Shown one piece after another: positions 10,833 through 23,760 of a stretch of 44,497 bases of DNA. Numbering within the stretch: position 1 is the first letter of the stretch; each line of letters starts with the position of its first letter. Below the pieces are notes generated by a model that had not been told where the DNA came from, searched no databases, and saw nothing but the letters and a program-made list of their open reading frames with translations. The stretch is from Balneolaceae bacterium. GTDB lineage: Bacteria > Bacteroidota > Rhodothermia > Balneolales > Balneolaceae. The stretch is taken from assembly GCA_007131725.1 (NCBI GenBank), contig SLPZ01000042.1, forward strand, positions 1 through 44,497, written 5' to 3'. Position numbers and translations under genes: made by a program.

Positions 10833-11567
10833 TTAGTTACTTGTACGTCTTCTTCGTCGTGATTTTCTATCTCCACGGCCTGGACGCGATCTGCTCGGCT
10901 CACTTTCCTGCTTGGCCTGAGCGCCCGGTGAAAGATCCACATCACCAATTATTTCTCCTTTAAAAATCCAAACAGAAACACCGATCGATCCATAAATTGT
11001 ATTGGCCGTAGTTTTCGCATAATCGATATCGGCACGTAATGTATGCAAAGGCACACGCCCTTCTTTGTACTGTTCTGTACGTGCCATTTCAGCGCCGCCC
11101 AGTCTACCGGAACATTTGATTTTGATACCTTTAGCTCCCATCCTCATGGCTGAGGAGATAGCTGTTTTCATAGCACGCCTGAAAGAAACTCTGGCCTCGA
11201 GCTGCTGAGCGATATTCTGACCTACAAGGCTTGCATCCAGTTCAGGGCGTTTAATTTCGCTGACATTGATCTGAACTTCTTTGTTTGTGATTTTTTTCAA
11301 CTCTTCGCGCAGAAGTTCGATCTGCTCTCCGCCTTTACCGATAATAACGCCCGGCCTTGAAGTATTCAGCGTTAACAGAATTCTCTTTGGAGTTCTTTCG
11401 ATTAATACATTCGAGAGTCCGCCATTTCGGAGCCTTGCCTGCAGGTATTCCCGCAGCCTGGTATCCTCCAATAAAATTTCCGGTCTGTTCTCTTCAGAAT
11501 ACCAGTTGGAGTCCCATCCTCGAATGATTCCAAGTCTAAGTCCGGTTGGATTGGTTTTTTGTCCCAA
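10833..11567 (-). CDS. rpsC: 30S ribosomal protein S3
   Basis: [25 protein letters not shown]-domain [11 protein letters not shown]. Confidence 0.98.
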   Translation of the reverse strand: MGQKTNPTGLRLGIIRGWDSNWYSEENRPEILLEDTRLREYLQARLRNGGLSNVLIERTPKRILLTLNTSRPGVIIGKGGEQIELLREELKKITNKEVQINVSEIKRPELDASLVGQNIAQQLEARVSFRRAMKTAISSAMRMGAKGIKIKCSGRLGGAEMARTEQYKEGRVPLHTLRADIDYAKTTANTIYGSIGVSVWIFKGEIIGDVDLSPGAQAKQESEPSRSRPGRGDRKSRRRRRTSN

Positions 11568-11581
11568 ATTAACCTCGTTTA

Positions 11582-11962
11582 TTATTCAATTATAGTTTCT
11601 TCCTGTTGTTTGGCAACCACAACGGTAATATGGCAGCTTCGCTTGTTGATGCGGTGTGCCCGCCCCATTGGCGCTGGTTGAATTCTCTTCAGGGTTACCC
11701 CTTCATCAACATAAATTTCTTTGATGTAGAGCAGATCATCATCGAGGCGCTCTTCTTCAAATTTATCTCTGATATTAGCAGCCGCAGATCTTATAACCTT
11801 TGATACATCAAAAGCAGATGCCTTCTTTAAAAAAGAAAGTTTAGTTAAGGCACGATCCACTCTTTCACCCCGCACATAATCAGCTACAAGACGAACTTTT
11901 CGTGCAGGTTTTCTTAAATGTCTTTGTATTGCTTTCGCTTCAAAAACTTGCGTTTCCATCAA
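11582..11962 (-). CDS. rplV: 50S ribosomal protein L22
   Basis: [17 protein letters not shown]...[24 protein letters not shown]. Confidence 0.97.
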   Translation of the reverse strand: MMETQVFEAKAIQRHLRKPARKVRLVADYVRGERVDRALTKLSFLKKASAFDVSKVIRSAAANIRDKFEEERLDDDLLYIKEIYVDEGVTLKRIQPAPMGRAHRINKRSCHITVVVAKQQEETIIE

Positions 11963-11972
11963 TCAATCTGTT

Positions 11973-12242
11973 TTATTTAGCCTTTTTAACTGGATGGCCG
12001 CGGAATGTTCGGGTTGGTGCAAATTCACCCAGTTTGTGGCCTACCATATTTTCAGTGATGTATACAGGTATAAATTGTTTCCCATTGTGCACAGCTATTG
12101 TCAATCCAATAAAATCAGGTGTAACCATTGAACTTCTGGACCAGGTTTTTATCACCTTCTTTTTACCGCTTTCATTGGTTGCATCAATTTTTCGCTGCAA
12201 CTTGTAATGAACGTAAGGTCCTTTTTTTAGTGATCTTGGCAT
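11973..12242 (-). CDS. rpsS: 30S ribosomal protein S19
   Basis: [15 protein letters not shown]...[17 protein letters not shown]. Confidence 0.98.
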   Translation of the reverse strand: MPRSLKKGPYVHYKLQRKIDATNESGKKKVIKTWSRSSMVTPDFIGLTIAVHNGKQFIPVYITENMVGHKLGEFAPTRTFRGHPVKKAK

Positions 12243-12248
12243 ATTTAA

Positions 12249-13082
12249 TTACCCTTTTTTGGTTTTACGACGTCGCACAATGTACTTAGACGACAATTTT
12301 TTCCGTTTTCTTGTCTTCTTTCCTTTTGCAGACTGCCCCCAGGGAGATCTTGGATGCCCGCCGGATGCTTTTCCTTCACCACCGCCCATTGGGTGATCAA
12401 CCGGGTTCTTTACAACACCTCGAACTTTTGGTCTTCTGCCAAGCCAACGGCTTCGTCCCGCTTTTCCTTTTGTTGTATTGAAATGGTCGGGGTTGCTCGT
12501 AGTTCCTACGGTAGCGTAGCAATTGCCTAAAATTAACCGTACTTCTCCGGACGGAAGTTTTACCGTTACATATTTGTCGGTTTTCGCAACCATCTGGGCT
12601 GCAGTTCCGGCTCCTCTGCAAAGCTGCCCGCCTTTTCCGGGCTGCAATTCAATATTGTGAATGATTGTACCGGCCGGCATGTTTTTCATCGGCATTGCAT
12701 TGCCAACATCGGGCTGTGCCGTTTCAGAACTGATTACCGTATCTCCAACGTTAAGTTTGTTTGGAGCGATAATATATCTTTTCTCACCGTCAGCATAAGC
12801 AAGCAGAGCAATTCTCGCGGTACGATTGGGATCATACTCAATTGTCTGCACTTTTGCAGGGATATCGCGCTTATTTCTTTTAAAATCGATTACACGATAT
12901 TTTCTCTTGTGCCCGCCGCCCCGGTGACGCATGGTCATCCGGCCTCGATTATTGCGGCCGCCAGATTTAAACAAACCTTTCGTTAAAGATTTTAAAGGCT
13001 TGTCTACAGTAACTTCTTCAAAGACAGGTGCAATTCTGTGACGTTGGCCTGGAGTAGTTGGTTTTAATTGCTTCGTAGACAT
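12249..13082 (-). CDS. rplB: 50S ribosomal protein L2
   Basis: [22 protein letters not shown]...[17 protein letters not shown]. Confidence 0.99.
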   Translation of the reverse strand: MSTKQLKPTTPGQRHRIAPVFEEVTVDKPLKSLTKGLFKSGGRNNRGRMTMRHRGGGHKRKYRVIDFKRNKRDIPAKVQTIEYDPNRTARIALLAYADGEKRYIIAPNKLNVGDTVISSETAQPDVGNAMPMKNMPAGTIIHNIELQPGKGGQLCRGAGTAAQMVAKTDKYVTVKLPSGEVRLILGNCYATVGTTSNPDHFNTTKGKAGRSRWLGRRPKVRGVVKNPVDHPMGGGEGKASGGHPRSPWGQSAKGKKTRKRKKLSSKYIVRRRKTKKG

Positions 13083-13095
13083 TATTCAAATCTTT

Positions 13096-13386
13096 TTAAA
13101 TTTCACTGAAGAAATCGATTTCGCCTTCTTTCAGTGTAATAATTGCTTTTTTCCAAATTCTGCTTCTGCCGCTTACAAAACCACTTTTTGTGAACCGTCC
13201 TTTCGGTTTGGATGGTACAATCATGGTATTAACTCTGGCAACTTTCACATCAGGATACCTTTTCTCAATGGCTTTCCTTATCTCAGGTTTTGTAGCATTT
13301 CGTGCAACTTCAAAAGCATATTGCTGATGCTCTTCCTGAAGCCTTGTCAATTTTTCGGTAATAAGTGGCTGAATTAAAATACTCAT
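13096..13386 (-). CDS. rplW: 50S ribosomal protein L23
   Basis: LIQPLITEKLTRL...YAFEVARNATKPEIRKAIEKRYPDVKVARVNTM. Confidence 0.97.
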   Translation of the reverse strand: MSILIQPLITEKLTRLQEEHQQYAFEVARNATKPEIRKAIEKRYPDVKVARVNTMIVPSKPKGRFTKSGFVSGRSRIWKKAIITLKEGEIDFFSEI

Positions 13387-14033
13387 GCTGCTTCCTCCTC
13401 AACATTTGAAATAAATGTACTTTCAAGAACCGTAATTGAGTCTTCCAGAAACAATAATACATCAGCGTTCATGATCTCATAAGTTGATGGTTTGTTGGCC
13501 TCAACTACGGAGAGTCCCGGTATATTTCTGGCTGACAGATACAAATTCTTATCAGTCTCCGGCACAATAATCATTACTTTTTTACCATTTAACTCCAGAG
13601 CATCTAACAAGTCTGATACCTGTTTGGTTTTAGGAGCATCAAAAGTAAAGTTTTCAACAACTTTTATCGCTTCCTCAGCCGCTTTAAGAGAAAGTGCTGA
13701 TTTTCTGGCAAGTCTTTTAGCTTTCTTCGTCAGGCGAACGGTATAGGTACGGGGTTTCGGTCCAAATACGGTTCCACCACCTTTTAATAATGGAGATCGG
13801 ATAGAACCACGCCTTGCCATTCCGGTGCCTTTCTGCTTGTAGGCTTTCCGGCCGCCACCTCGAACTTCTCCTCTTTCTTTGGTGCTTGCAGTGCCCTGGC
13901 GTCTGTTAGCCAAAATCCGACGAACATCTTCATATAAAACCGTTTCATTCGGTTCAATTCCGAAAATGGCTTCGTTCAGTTCAGCCTTCTTCTTGCTGCT
14001 TGTTCCGTCTGTTTTATAGATCGTAAGCTTCAT
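13383..14033 (-). CDS. rplD: 50S ribosomal protein L4
   Basis: ANRRQGTASTKERGEVRGGGRKAYKQKGTGMARRGSIRSPLLKGGGTVFGPKPR. Confidence 0.98.
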   Translation of the reverse strand: MKLTIYKTDGTSSKKKAELNEAIFGIEPNETVLYEDVRRILANRRQGTASTKERGEVRGGGRKAYKQKGTGMARRGSIRSPLLKGGGTVFGPKPRTYTVRLTKKAKRLARKSALSLKAAEEAIKVVENFTFDAPKTKQVSDLLDALELNGKKVMIIVPETDKNLYLSARNIPGLSVVEANKPSTYEIMNADVLLFLEDSITVLESTFISNVEEEAA

Positions 14034-14674
14034 GAGGCTACTTCTTGTGATTTGTTATAAATTTCAAGATAACCTCCCTTGGCGCCGGGCACAGAACCTG
14101 TAATAAGTATCATATTCGATTCCGGCAAAATCTTTGCCACAGAAAGGTTTTTAATTTTTGTTCTGCTGTTACCCGAACGGCCAGCCATTCTCATTCCTTT
14201 AAATACACGAGACGGATCAGAAGCCTGCCCGATAGCACCGGGTGCCCTCTCTCTGTTATGCTGGCCATGGGTGCGGTCGCCAACTCCACTGAAGTTGTGT
14301 CTTTTCATAACTCCGGTAAAACCTTTTCCTTTGGTTATGCCAGACACATCAACAAGGTCGCCAACATTAAATACGTCTTCAATGGCAATCTCATCGCCAA
14401 TTTCAAGGCCTTCCGGAATAAAATCCCGGATTTCCTTCACGTGTTTTTTTGGCCCCGTTCCGGCTTTAGAGAAATGGCCCTGCAATGCCTTCGACACGCT
14501 TTTTTCCTTCTTGTCAAAAGCAGCTATCTGAACAGCATTGTAGCCATCGGTCTCTTTGGTTTTAATTTGAGTGATAACACATGGCTCTAACTCGATTACT
14601 GTAACAGGAATACTTCTCCCCAGTTCATCGAAGATGCTGGTCATACCCAATTTTTTTCCAATTAATCCACTCAT
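14030..14674 (-). CDS. rplC: 50S ribosomal protein L3
   Basis: SGLIGKKLGMTSIF...VDVSGITKGKGFTGVMKRHNFSGVGDRTHGQHN. Confidence 0.98.
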   Translation of the reverse strand: MSGLIGKKLGMTSIFDELGRSIPVTVIELEPCVITQIKTKETDGYNAVQIAAFDKKEKSVSKALQGHFSKAGTGPKKHVKEIRDFIPEGLEIGDEIAIEDVFNVGDLVDVSGITKGKGFTGVMKRHNFSGVGDRTHGQHNRERAPGAIGQASDPSRVFKGMRMAGRSGNSRTKIKNLSVAKILPESNMILITGSVPGAKGGYLEIYNKSQEVAS

Positions 14675-14697
14675 CGTACTAACTCTGTAAAATTTTC

Positions 14698-15009
14698 TTA
14701 AACTTTAATTTCTACATCCACACCGGATGGCAGCTCTAATTTCATCAACGCATCAACTGTTTGAGAGCCGGTTGATAAAATATCAATCAGTCTTTTATGT
14801 GATCTGTATTCAAACTGTTCACGTGATTTTTTATCAACATGAACAGACCTGTTCACAGTGATAATATTCTTATTCGTTGGCAACGGTATCGGTCCAGAAA
14901 CAACTGCCCCCGTTGACTTTACAGTTTGAATGATCTTTTCCGCTGATTTATCAATCAGGTTGTGATCGTAGGACTTCAGTTTGATTCTTATTTTTTGTTG
15001 TGTAGCCAC
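14698..15009 (-). CDS. rpsJ: 30S ribosomal protein S10
   Basis: [41 protein letters not shown]. Confidence 0.98.
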   Translation of the reverse strand: MATQQKIRIKLKSYDHNLIDKSAEKIIQTVKSTGAVVSGPIPLPTNKNIITVNRSVHVDKKSREQFEYRSHKRLIDILSTGSQTVDALMKLELPSGVDVEIKV

Positions 15010-15021
15010 TTATAAAATCGT

Positions 15022-16209
<1,188 letters not shown>

Positions 16210-16228
16210 GGTTGTTAGTGTTTAAAAA

Positions 16229-18373
16229 TTATCCTTGTTGTTCTATGATTTCTTTTGCTTTTGCATCTGGCACAGGTGTGTACTCCGCAAACTCCATAGA
16301 GTAGGATGCTCGCCCCTGTGTTATTGACCGAAGGTCGGTAGAATAACCGAACATTTCGGAAAGCGGAACTTTTGCCTTCACAACAGAACCTTCCGCACTA
16401 TTTTCCATTTTTTGCATGATTCCTCTTCGGCCGTTGATATCACCAATCACATCTCCCATATATTCTTCGGGAGTAATAACTTCAACAGTCATAACCGGTT
16501 CCAGGATCTGAGGGCTTGCTTTGCTTGCCGAATTTCTGAATGCCAGTTTGGCACAGAGCTCAAAACTGAAGGCATCAGAGTCAACATCGTGATAAGAACC
16601 ATCAAACAATCGTACACCAATATTTTGTGCAGGGTAGCTTGCCTGTATTCCATTCATCATTGCTTCCCGGAAGCCTTTCTCTACAGAGGGTACATATTCT
16701 CTCGGAATATTCCCTCCTACAATTTCATTAATAAATTTAAAGCCTTCGCTGACGGTTACCTTTTTGTCTTCGTCGTCATATTGAGCGAAATGATCAATTG
16801 GAGCAATTTCAAATGAAATATCTGCAAATTTACCGCGGCCACCGGTTTGTTTTTTGTAAACTTCACGGTGCTCATAGGGTATGGTGATAGTTTCCCTGTA
16901 CGATACCTGGGGCTGACCAACATTGGCTTCAACTTTAAACTCCCGCTTGAGCCGGTCTACAATAATTTCAAGGTGAAGTTCACCCATCCCCGCAATTGTA
17001 GTCTGGCCGGTCTCCTGGTCTGTCTGCACTTTAAAAGTTGGATCTTCTTCCGCCAGTTTCACCAGGCCGGTTGTCAGTTTCTCGGCATCAGCCTTTGATT
17101 TTGGTTCCACGGCCAGTTTTATTACTGGCTCAGGGAACGTAATGTTTTCCAGAAGTATAGGACTTTCAACATCACAGAAAGTATCACCGGTGCTTACATT
17201 TTTTACACCAACGGCTGCGGCAATATCGCCCGCTCGTACAATGTCGATATCTTTCTTGTCGTTTGCATGCATTTCGAGCAAACGGCCAATTCGTTCTTTT
17301 GTGCCTGTGGCAGAGTTCAATATATATGAACCTTTTTCAAGTGTGCCTGAATAAACCCTGAAAAATGTGAGTTTTCCGACATACGGATCAGTCATAATCT
17401 TAAATGCCAATGCGGCAAATGGTGCATTTACATCGGCGCCACGAGTCATCTTCTTATCGGGATCGCTTGGATGAACTCCGTGAACATCAGCTACTTCCAA
17501 CGGACTTGGCAGATATTCAATTACTTTGTCGAGCAAAATCTGAACACCTTTGTTTTTCAGGGCTGTACCGCAAAGAACAGGTGTAATATCTCTTGCAAGA
17601 GTTGCCTTTCGAATAGCAAGATTGACTTCCTCTTCGGTAATTTCCTCTTCCATGAGGTACTTTTCCATCAATTCATCATCATGGTCGGCAATTGCCTCGA
17701 GCATTATTTTTCTATAATCATCGGCCTTCTCCTTCAAATCATCAGGAATTTCAATCTCTTCATACTTGGCACCGAGAGACTCATCATCCCAAACAATTCC
17801 TTTCATGTTGATCAGGTCAACAATGCCTTTGAAGTTTTCCTCTGCTCCGATGGGAATCTGAATCGGAATGGGATTGGCTTTGAGCTTTTCAGCCATCTGC
17901 TCAATCACATTAAAGAAATCCGCTCCGGTTCTGTCCATCTTGTTGACAAAAGCCATTCGCGGAACCATATATTTATTGGCCTGCCTCCACACAGTTTCTG
18001 ACTGAGGCTGAACCGCACCTACCGAGCAAAAAACGCCGATAGCGCCATCGAGAACCCGGAGAGAACGCTCTACTTCTACAGTAAAATCTACGTGGCCCGG
18101 TGTGTCGATTATATTAATTCTGTGATTTTTCCAGATACAGTGTGTAGCAGCAGATTGGATAGTAATTCCGCGCTCTTGCTCCTGCTCCATCCAGTCCATG
18201 GTAGCTGCACCGTCGTGCACTTCGCCCATTCTATGGCTGCGGCCGGTATAAAAAAGAATTCGCTCCGACACGGTGGTCTTACCGGCATCAATATGCGCCA
18301 TAATCCCGATGTTGCGCGTGCGGCGCATTTTATCGAGAATTTTCGGATCTGTTTTTGTCGTTACTTCAGACAT
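16229..18373 (-). CDS. fusA: Elongation factor G
   Basis: [58 protein letters not shown]. Confidence 0.99.
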   Translation of the reverse strand: MSEVTTKTDPKILDKMRRTRNIGIMAHIDAGKTTVSERILFYTGRSHRMGEVHDGAATMDWMEQEQERGITIQSAATHCIWKNHRINIIDTPGHVDFTVEVERSLRVLDGAIGVFCSVGAVQPQSETVWRQANKYMVPRMAFVNKMDRTGADFFNVIEQMAEKLKANPIPIQIPIGAEENFKGIVDLINMKGIVWDDESLGAKYEEIEIPDDLKEKADDYRKIMLEAIADHDDELMEKYLMEEEITEEEVNLAIRKATLARDITPVLCGTALKNKGVQILLDKVIEYLPSPLEVADVHGVHPSDPDKKMTRGADVNAPFAALAFKIMTDPYVGKLTFFRVYSGTLEKGSYILNSATGTKERIGRLLEMHANDKKDIDIVRAGDIAAAVGVKNVSTGDTFCDVESPILLENITFPEPVIKLAVEPKSKADAEKLTTGLVKLAEEDPTFKVQTDQETGQTTIAGMGELHLEIIVDRLKREFKVEANVGQPQVSYRETITIPYEHREVYKKQTGGRGKFADISFEIAPIDHFAQYDDEDKKVTVSEGFKFINEIVGGNIPREYVPSVEKGFREAMMNGIQASYPAQNIGVRLFDGSYHDVDSDAFSFELCAKLAFRNSASKASPQILEPVMTVEVITPEEYMGDVIGDINGRRGIMQKMENSAEGSVVKAKVPLSEMFGYSTDLRSITQGRASYSMEFAEYTPVPDAKAKEIIEQQG

Positions 18374-18420
18374 TGATTTATTACGTATTAACTAAATTTC
18401 TTTGTTGATTAAATGCTGAA

Positions 18421-18888
18421 TTAGAACCTGAAATGGGCAAATGCTTTGTTGGCTTCTGCCATTCTGTGAGTTTCATCTTTTTTACGGACAGCACCACCTT
18501 CATTTTTTGATGCGTCAATCAATTCGCGGCCAAGTCTTGTTGCCATCGACTTGTCATTTCGTTGCCTGGATGCACGGATAACCCAGCGGATTCCCAGTGC
18601 TGTTCCTCTGTCCGGCCTCACTTCAACGGGCACTTGGTAAGTTGCACCGCCAACACGCCTGCTTCTTACTTCAACCACCGGTGTTGCGTTGCCAAGTGCA
18701 GTTCTGAAAACTTCCAAAGGCGGTTCGCCGGTTTTTTCTTCAATCATGGCAAATGCCTGATATAAAATCTTTCTTGCCGCTCCTTTTTTTCCATCTCTCA
18801 TCAGATTGTTCACAAATCTTGTAACAAGCTTGTCGTTGAAAATCGGATCCGGCTGTAAATCTCTTTTTACTGCTTTTCGTCTACGCAT
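18421..18888 (-). CDS. rpsG: 30S ribosomal protein S7
   Basis: MRRRKAVKRDLQPDPIFND...RRVGGATYQVPVEVRPDR. Confidence 0.98.
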   Translation of the reverse strand: MRRRKAVKRDLQPDPIFNDKLVTRFVNNLMRDGKKGAARKILYQAFAMIEEKTGEPPLEVFRTALGNATPVVEVRSRRVGGATYQVPVEVRPDRGTALGIRWVIRASRQRNDKSMATRLGRELIDASKNEGGAVRKKDETHRMAEANKAFAHFRF

Positions 18889-18912
18889 AATTTATGAAGT
18901 TAAAAATCCAGT

Positions 18913-19287
18913 TTACCTTTTTGGTTTCTTAGTACCGTAGAGGCTTCTGCCCTGCTTTCTGTCGTCAACCCCGGCCGTATCAAGTGTACCGCGAACTATG
19001 TGATACCGCACACCGGGAAGGTCTTTCACACGCCCGCCCCTGATCAGAACAATACTGTGTTCCTGCAAATTATGCCCCTCTCCGGGAATGTAGGCAGTAA
19101 CTTCAATTCCGTTGGTTAACCGGACTCTCGCAACTTTTCTGAGCGCCGAGTTCGGCTTTTTTGGTGTGGTAGTGTATACACGTGTGCAAACCCCTCGTTT
19201 TTGAGGGCAGTTCTGCAAAGCAGGAGCAGTTGTTTTACTGGTCTTGCTTTTTCTACCTTTTCGAATAAGCTGTTGTATTGTTGGCAC
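18913..19287 (-). CDS. rpsL: 30S ribosomal protein S12
   Basis: [12 protein letters not shown]...[34 protein letters not shown]. Confidence 0.99.
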   Translation of the reverse strand: MPTIQQLIRKGRKSKTSKTTAPALQNCPQKRGVCTRVYTTTPKKPNSALRKVARVRLTNGIEVTAYIPGEGHNLQEHSIVLIRGGRVKDLPGVRYHIVRGTLDTAGVDDRKQGRSLYGTKKPKR

Positions 19288-19477
19288 GGATTTATCTTGT
19301 TTGAATTGTTAAAATCAATAGCTCTCAAAGATACATGATTTCTGATTTAGAATGCAAAAATTTTTCCCTTAATTTTTTCAAATATCTGCCATAATTCTGA
19401 ATTTCTCCTTTTAATTCAAATTTAAGCAGTTTTTATATTGCTTTAATTTATACACTGATACAGTACAGTATATCAAT

Positions 19478-21544
19478 ATGAAACTAATTGACCTACACAA
19501 TCTGAGCCAGAAACGGTTAAAAGCGTTACAGGCCTCAGGCATTCATCATCCACAGGATCTGCTATACTTTTTTCCAAGAAGATATATCGACAAATCTAAC
19601 ATTCAGCCCATCCGCTATCTTGCAGGTATCACAGACCCCGTCACGGTGGTTGGCAAAGTGGTGGCCAAAGATATAACCGGATACGGAAATAAAAAACGGC
19701 TCGAAGTCATCATTCAGGATAAAACTGCATCTCTTAAAGCCGTTTATTTTAAAGGATGGAAATATTTCATCAATCAGTTTCAAAAAGGATCATGGGTGGC
19801 GTTGTACGGAACTGCCAAAAAATACGGGCGCTACATGAGCATGGCTCATCCCGAAATTGATCAGCTTGGAAAGCCTGAAGAAGCCGGTAAACTGGACTCC
19901 CTCATTCCGATCTATCCATCAAACAAAAACTTTTCAAAAGCCTACATATCAAACAAATTGATTGAAGAGTGGGTCAGCCAAATTCTATCTGCTGAAAAGA
20001 TTGAGGAATTTTTGCCTGAACAAATCTTAAAAAAACACAAATTCCCCGATCGTGAAACGGCCTTTCGGCTGATTCACAATCCGCCCGACAGAAAAAAGGC
20101 AAATGCTGCACTGGAGCGTTTTAAATTTGAGGAGTTTTTTCTATTTGAACTGAGCATGGCCAAAGTGAAACAGGAACGGTTTGAACGCTCGGCGGGCATA
20201 ATGATGGAACCGGGAAATTTCACCAAATCTTTCTTTAATGATGTACTGCCGTTTAAGCTGACCCACGGGCAAAAAACTTCGCTAAGTGATATAAAAACCG
20301 ACCTGAAATCCGGCTACCAGATGAACCGGCTGATACAGGGTGATGTGGGCGCCGGGAAAACCGTGGTGGCTATCGGGGCAATGCTGATGGCTTTAGACAG
20401 CGGGCACCAGGCTGCACTGATGGCGCCGACTGAAATTCTGGCTGAACAGCACTATCAAACCATCAAAGAGTACCTTGAGCCGCTGGGCATCCGGTACCGG
20501 CTGATTACGGGCGGACAATCCGCGAAACTGCGCCAGGACATCCTCACCGATATTGAGGGCGGAAACTGCCAGATTGCCGTTGGCACCCATGCTATTTTTC
20601 AGGAAACCGTAAAATTCAATAAACTCGGGCTTGTAGTGATCGACGAGCAGCACCGATTTGGAGTGAAGCAGAGAAATGAGATTCTGCTGAAAGGAGATCA
20701 TCCGCACCTGCTGGTAATGTCGGCAACACCAATTCCCCGCTCCCTGGCCATGACTATTTACAGCGACCTGGATATTTCGGTGGTAAAAGATCTGCCTGCC
20801 GGACGTGTGCCGGTAAAAACCGCAGTCCGGTCCGACAAGGAGCGGGAAAACGTCTACAAATTCATTGAGGAGAGTGTTAAGAACGGCGACCAGGTTTACG
20901 TGATATTTCCGCTGATTGAAGAATCTGAAGTGATGGACCTGAAAGATGCCACGATGGGATTTGAAAAATTAAAACGGCGTTTTCCAGAAATTTCCATCGA
21001 GCTGTTGCACGGCTGGATGAAATCGGAAGAAAAGGAGGCCGTGATGAAACGTTTTGTTGAGGACAAAACCAAGATCCTGGTTTCTACCACTGTGATTGAA
21101 GTGGGAGTTGATGTGCCCAATGCGTCCATCATGATTATTGAACATGCCGAACGGTTTGGGCTTTCTCAGCTCCATCAGCTTCGGGGGCGAATCGGGCGTG
21201 GGAATAAACAGAGCTACTGCATTTTAATGCCCGGACAAAAGTTGAGCAGAACCGGGCGTTACCGGCTTAAAAAACTGGTGGAAACATCAGACGGTTTTGA
21301 AATTGCCGAAGCTGACCTGAAACTTCGCGGGCCGGGTGATTTTCTCGGAACCAAACAAAGCGGCCTTCCGGACTTTAATTATGCCGATATTATAGAAGAC
21401 AGAATGCTGCTTGAACAGGCAAAAAACGATGCCTGGCAAATCATCAAAACCGACCCGGAACTATCATCGGCTGAGCATGAAAACCTGAAAAATACCTTTG
21501 AACCCTATTTCAAAGAAAAGGCAGAATTTTTTGGGGTTGGATGA
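19478..21544 (+). CDS. recG: ATP-dependent DNA helicase RecG
   Basis: 688 aa; wedge/OB N-terminus, GDVGAGKTVVA, DEQHRFGVKQR, MSATPIPRSLAMT, QLRGRIGRG motifs. Confidence 0.97.
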   Translation: MKLIDLHNLSQKRLKALQASGIHHPQDLLYFFPRRYIDKSNIQPIRYLAGITDPVTVVGKVVAKDITGYGNKKRLEVIIQDKTASLKAVYFKGWKYFINQFQKGSWVALYGTAKKYGRYMSMAHPEIDQLGKPEEAGKLDSLIPIYPSNKNFSKAYISNKLIEEWVSQILSAEKIEEFLPEQILKKHKFPDRETAFRLIHNPPDRKKANAALERFKFEEFFLFELSMAKVKQERFERSAGIMMEPGNFTKSFFNDVLPFKLTHGQKTSLSDIKTDLKSGYQMNRLIQGDVGAGKTVVAIGAMLMALDSGHQAALMAPTEILAEQHYQTIKEYLEPLGIRYRLITGGQSAKLRQDILTDIEGGNCQIAVGTHAIFQETVKFNKLGLVVIDEQHRFGVKQRNEILLKGDHPHLLVMSATPIPRSLAMTIYSDLDISVVKDLPAGRVPVKTAVRSDKERENVYKFIEESVKNGDQVYVIFPLIEESEVMDLKDATMGFEKLKRRFPEISIELLHGWMKSEEKEAVMKRFVEDKTKILVSTTVIEVGVDVPNASIMIIEHAERFGLSQLHQLRGRIGRGNKQSYCILMPGQKLSRTGRYRLKKLVETSDGFEIAEADLKLRGPGDFLGTKQSGLPDFNYADIIEDRMLLEQAKNDAWQIIKTDPELSSAEHENLKNTFEPYFKEKAEFFGVG

Positions 21545-21573
21545 CGCTGATCTGAATTCTGACATCAGTACAT

Positions 21574-22041
21574 TTAAGATTCAGCCCCTGCCAGTTCCAG
21601 GATTTTCTGATACTCTGATTCGGTCACCTCAGTTATTGACAGGCGGTTCCTTCTGAACAGGTGCATATCACTTAACCCGGCTTCTTTCAGCATATCACGG
21701 GTGACGGGAGTGTCGAATTTTTGAATGAACTTAACATCCACCAGGTGCCACCGCGGATCACTTTCACTGCTTTTTTCATCAAAGTATTTGCTGTCGGGGT
21801 TGAATTGCAGCGGATCTGGATAGGACTCTGTACAAACTTCCATTTCACCGACTATACAGGGTGGTTTAACGTTTGAATGATAGAAAAAGGCACGGTCGCC
21901 GACATTCATTTTGTCTCTCATAAAATTGCGTGCTTCATAATTTCGCACACCGCTCCAGCGTATCTGACCATCTCGTTTCAGGTCATCAATACTATATGCG
22001 TAGGGTTCGGATTTCATCAGCCAATATTGTCGTTTACTCAT
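21574..22041 (-). CDS. EVE domain-containing protein
   Basis: YWLMKSEPYAYSIDDL...WSGVRNYEARNFMRDKMNVGDRAFFYHSN is the EVE (former DUF55) signature. Confidence 0.92.
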   Translation of the reverse strand: MSKRQYWLMKSEPYAYSIDDLKRDGQIRWSGVRNYEARNFMRDKMNVGDRAFFYHSNVKPPCIVGEMEVCTESYPDPLQFNPDSKYFDEKSSESDPRWHLVDVKFIQKFDTPVTRDMLKEAGLSDMHLFRRNRLSITEVTESEYQKILELAGAES

Positions 22042-22138
22042 GATAATTTTTTGGTTTTTGATTCACGTATGCAGATGATTTGAATTTCTAAACATAAAAA
22101 AACTTTGATTGATCCCGACATTGTTATCTGTCCGGCTA

Positions 22139-23143
22139 TCATTTATTCTCAAATTTATTCACAAACCAGAGAACGGTTTCCCGGAGTTTTTCCTCAAAGT
22201 TTTTGGTGGGTTGCCAATTAAGCTCATTTTTGATTTTTGATGCATCTACCGCGTATCTGAAATCGTGGCCGGGCCGGTCGGTTACAAAACTGATGAGGTT
22301 TTTATAATCGCCATCAGGTCCTTCTCCCTTCTCTTCATTCAGAATCTCACAAATCAGGTTCACCAACTCAATATTTTTCCATTCATTATCGCCGCCGATG
22401 TTATACTGTTCACCGGCACTGCCTTCGTAAAAAACAGTGGCAAGTGCACGGCAGTGGTCTTCCACAAAAAGCCAGTCCCGGACATTTTCGCCTTTGCCGT
22501 AAACCGGAATCGGCTCTCCGGCAAGGGCTTTTCTGATGACGGTGGGAATCAGTTTCTCTTCGTGCTGATGCGGCCCATAGTTGTTGGAACAGTTGGTGAT
22601 GACTGTATTCATCCCAAAGGTATGATGGTAGGAACGAACCAAAAAATCACTCCCTGCTTTCGATGCCGAATAGGGTGAGTTGGGAGCGTAAGGTGTTGTT
22701 TCCGAAAAATAACCCGTTTCACCAAGCGTGCCATACACTTCATCGGTAGATATGTGCAAAAACCGCTGTGCAACACCTACAAAATTTTTATCCTGCCACA
22801 ACAACCGGCATTCATCCAGCAGGTTAAACGTGCCCACCACATTGGAATGGATGAACGGTTCCGGACCTTTTATCGAATTATCCACATGAGATTCGGCAGC
22901 GAGATGTATAATTCCATCGGGCCGGAAATTTTGAATAATATCCTGCACAGCCCTGCGGTCAACAATATCCAGGCGCTTGAAATGGTAGCGTTTAGAATCT
23001 TTGATCGGTTTCAGATAGCTCGGGTCAGATGCGTAGGTAAGTTTGTCGATATTCAAAATTTCAACTTCAGGATAGTTCTCATACAGATAGAGAATCAGGT
23101 TAGACCCGATAAATCCCGCACCACCTGTTACAATAATTTTCAT
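22139..23143 (-). CDS. rfbB: dTDP-glucose 4,6-dehydratase
   Basis: GGAGFIGSN, STDEVYG, YSASKAGSD motifs; in a dTDP-rhamnose cluster. Confidence 0.96.
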   Translation of the reverse strand: MKIIVTGGAGFIGSNLILYLYENYPEVEILNIDKLTYASDPSYLKPIKDSKRYHFKRLDIVDRRAVQDIIQNFRPDGIIHLAAESHVDNSIKGPEPFIHSNVVGTFNLLDECRLLWQDKNFVGVAQRFLHISTDEVYGTLGETGYFSETTPYAPNSPYSASKAGSDFLVRSYHHTFGMNTVITNCSNNYGPHQHEEKLIPTVIRKALAGEPIPVYGKGENVRDWLFVEDHCRALATVFYEGSAGEQYNIGGDNEWKNIELVNLICEILNEEKGEGPDGDYKNLISFVTDRPGHDFRYAVDASKIKNELNWQPTKNFEEKLRETVLWFVNKFENK

Positions 23144-23180
23144 AGCTTTTTTGATTTTATTCTTGAGAATAATTTAAACA

Positions 23181-23729
23181 TTAAAAAAGGTTTTCCTGCT
23201 GAATATCCTTCAGCAGAGGCAATGACTGATCTTTTTCTGACAAAATCGGCTCCTCAATTTGCCAGTCAATATCGATGGAAGGATCGTTCCATCGCAAGCC
23301 TCTTTCCGAGGCTTTATGATAATACTGATTGCACTTGTAAAATACAGTTGCATTTTCTGAGAGCACAGAAAAACCATGAGCAAACCCGGCAGGCACCAAA
23401 ATCATCTTGCGGTTTTTATAATTCAATGTAGCAGAATAATACCGCCCGAATGTGGGAGATTCTTTACGAAGGTCAACGGCTACATCCAGAATTTCTCCTT
23501 CTATCGCCATCACCAGTTTTGCCTGAGACCACGGTGGTATTTGATAATGCAGCCCTCTCAAAGTGCCTTTCACCGAAGTCGAAATATTATCCTGTACAAA
23601 GTTAAACTCAAGTCCCTTTTGACGGAATATTTCCTGCCTGAATGCTTCCAGAAAGTGGCCGCGGCCATCTTCAAAAATTCTGGGTTCTATCAGCCAGACA
23701 CCTTCAAGCGAGGTTTCTTTAAAATTCAT
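23181..23729 (-). CDS. rfbC: dTDP-4-dehydrorhamnose 3,5-epimerase
   Basis: TSLEGVWLIEPRIFEDGRGHFLEAFRQE...GTLRGLHYQIPPWSQAKLV...PAGFAHGFSVLSE. Confidence 0.96.
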   Translation of the reverse strand: MNFKETSLEGVWLIEPRIFEDGRGHFLEAFRQEIFRQKGLEFNFVQDNISTSVKGTLRGLHYQIPPWSQAKLVMAIEGEILDVAVDLRKESPTFGRYYSATLNYKNRKMILVPAGFAHGFSVLSENATVFYKCNQYYHKASERGLRWNDPSIDIDWQIEEPILSEKDQSLPLLKDIQQENLF

Positions 23730-23760
23730 AGATATTCTTTTAAGTATTTACAAAGTGCGT

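Noticed and set aside
22879-22890. TTATCCACA inside rfbB
   Set aside because: Single isolated match within coding sequence, no neighbouring boxes.
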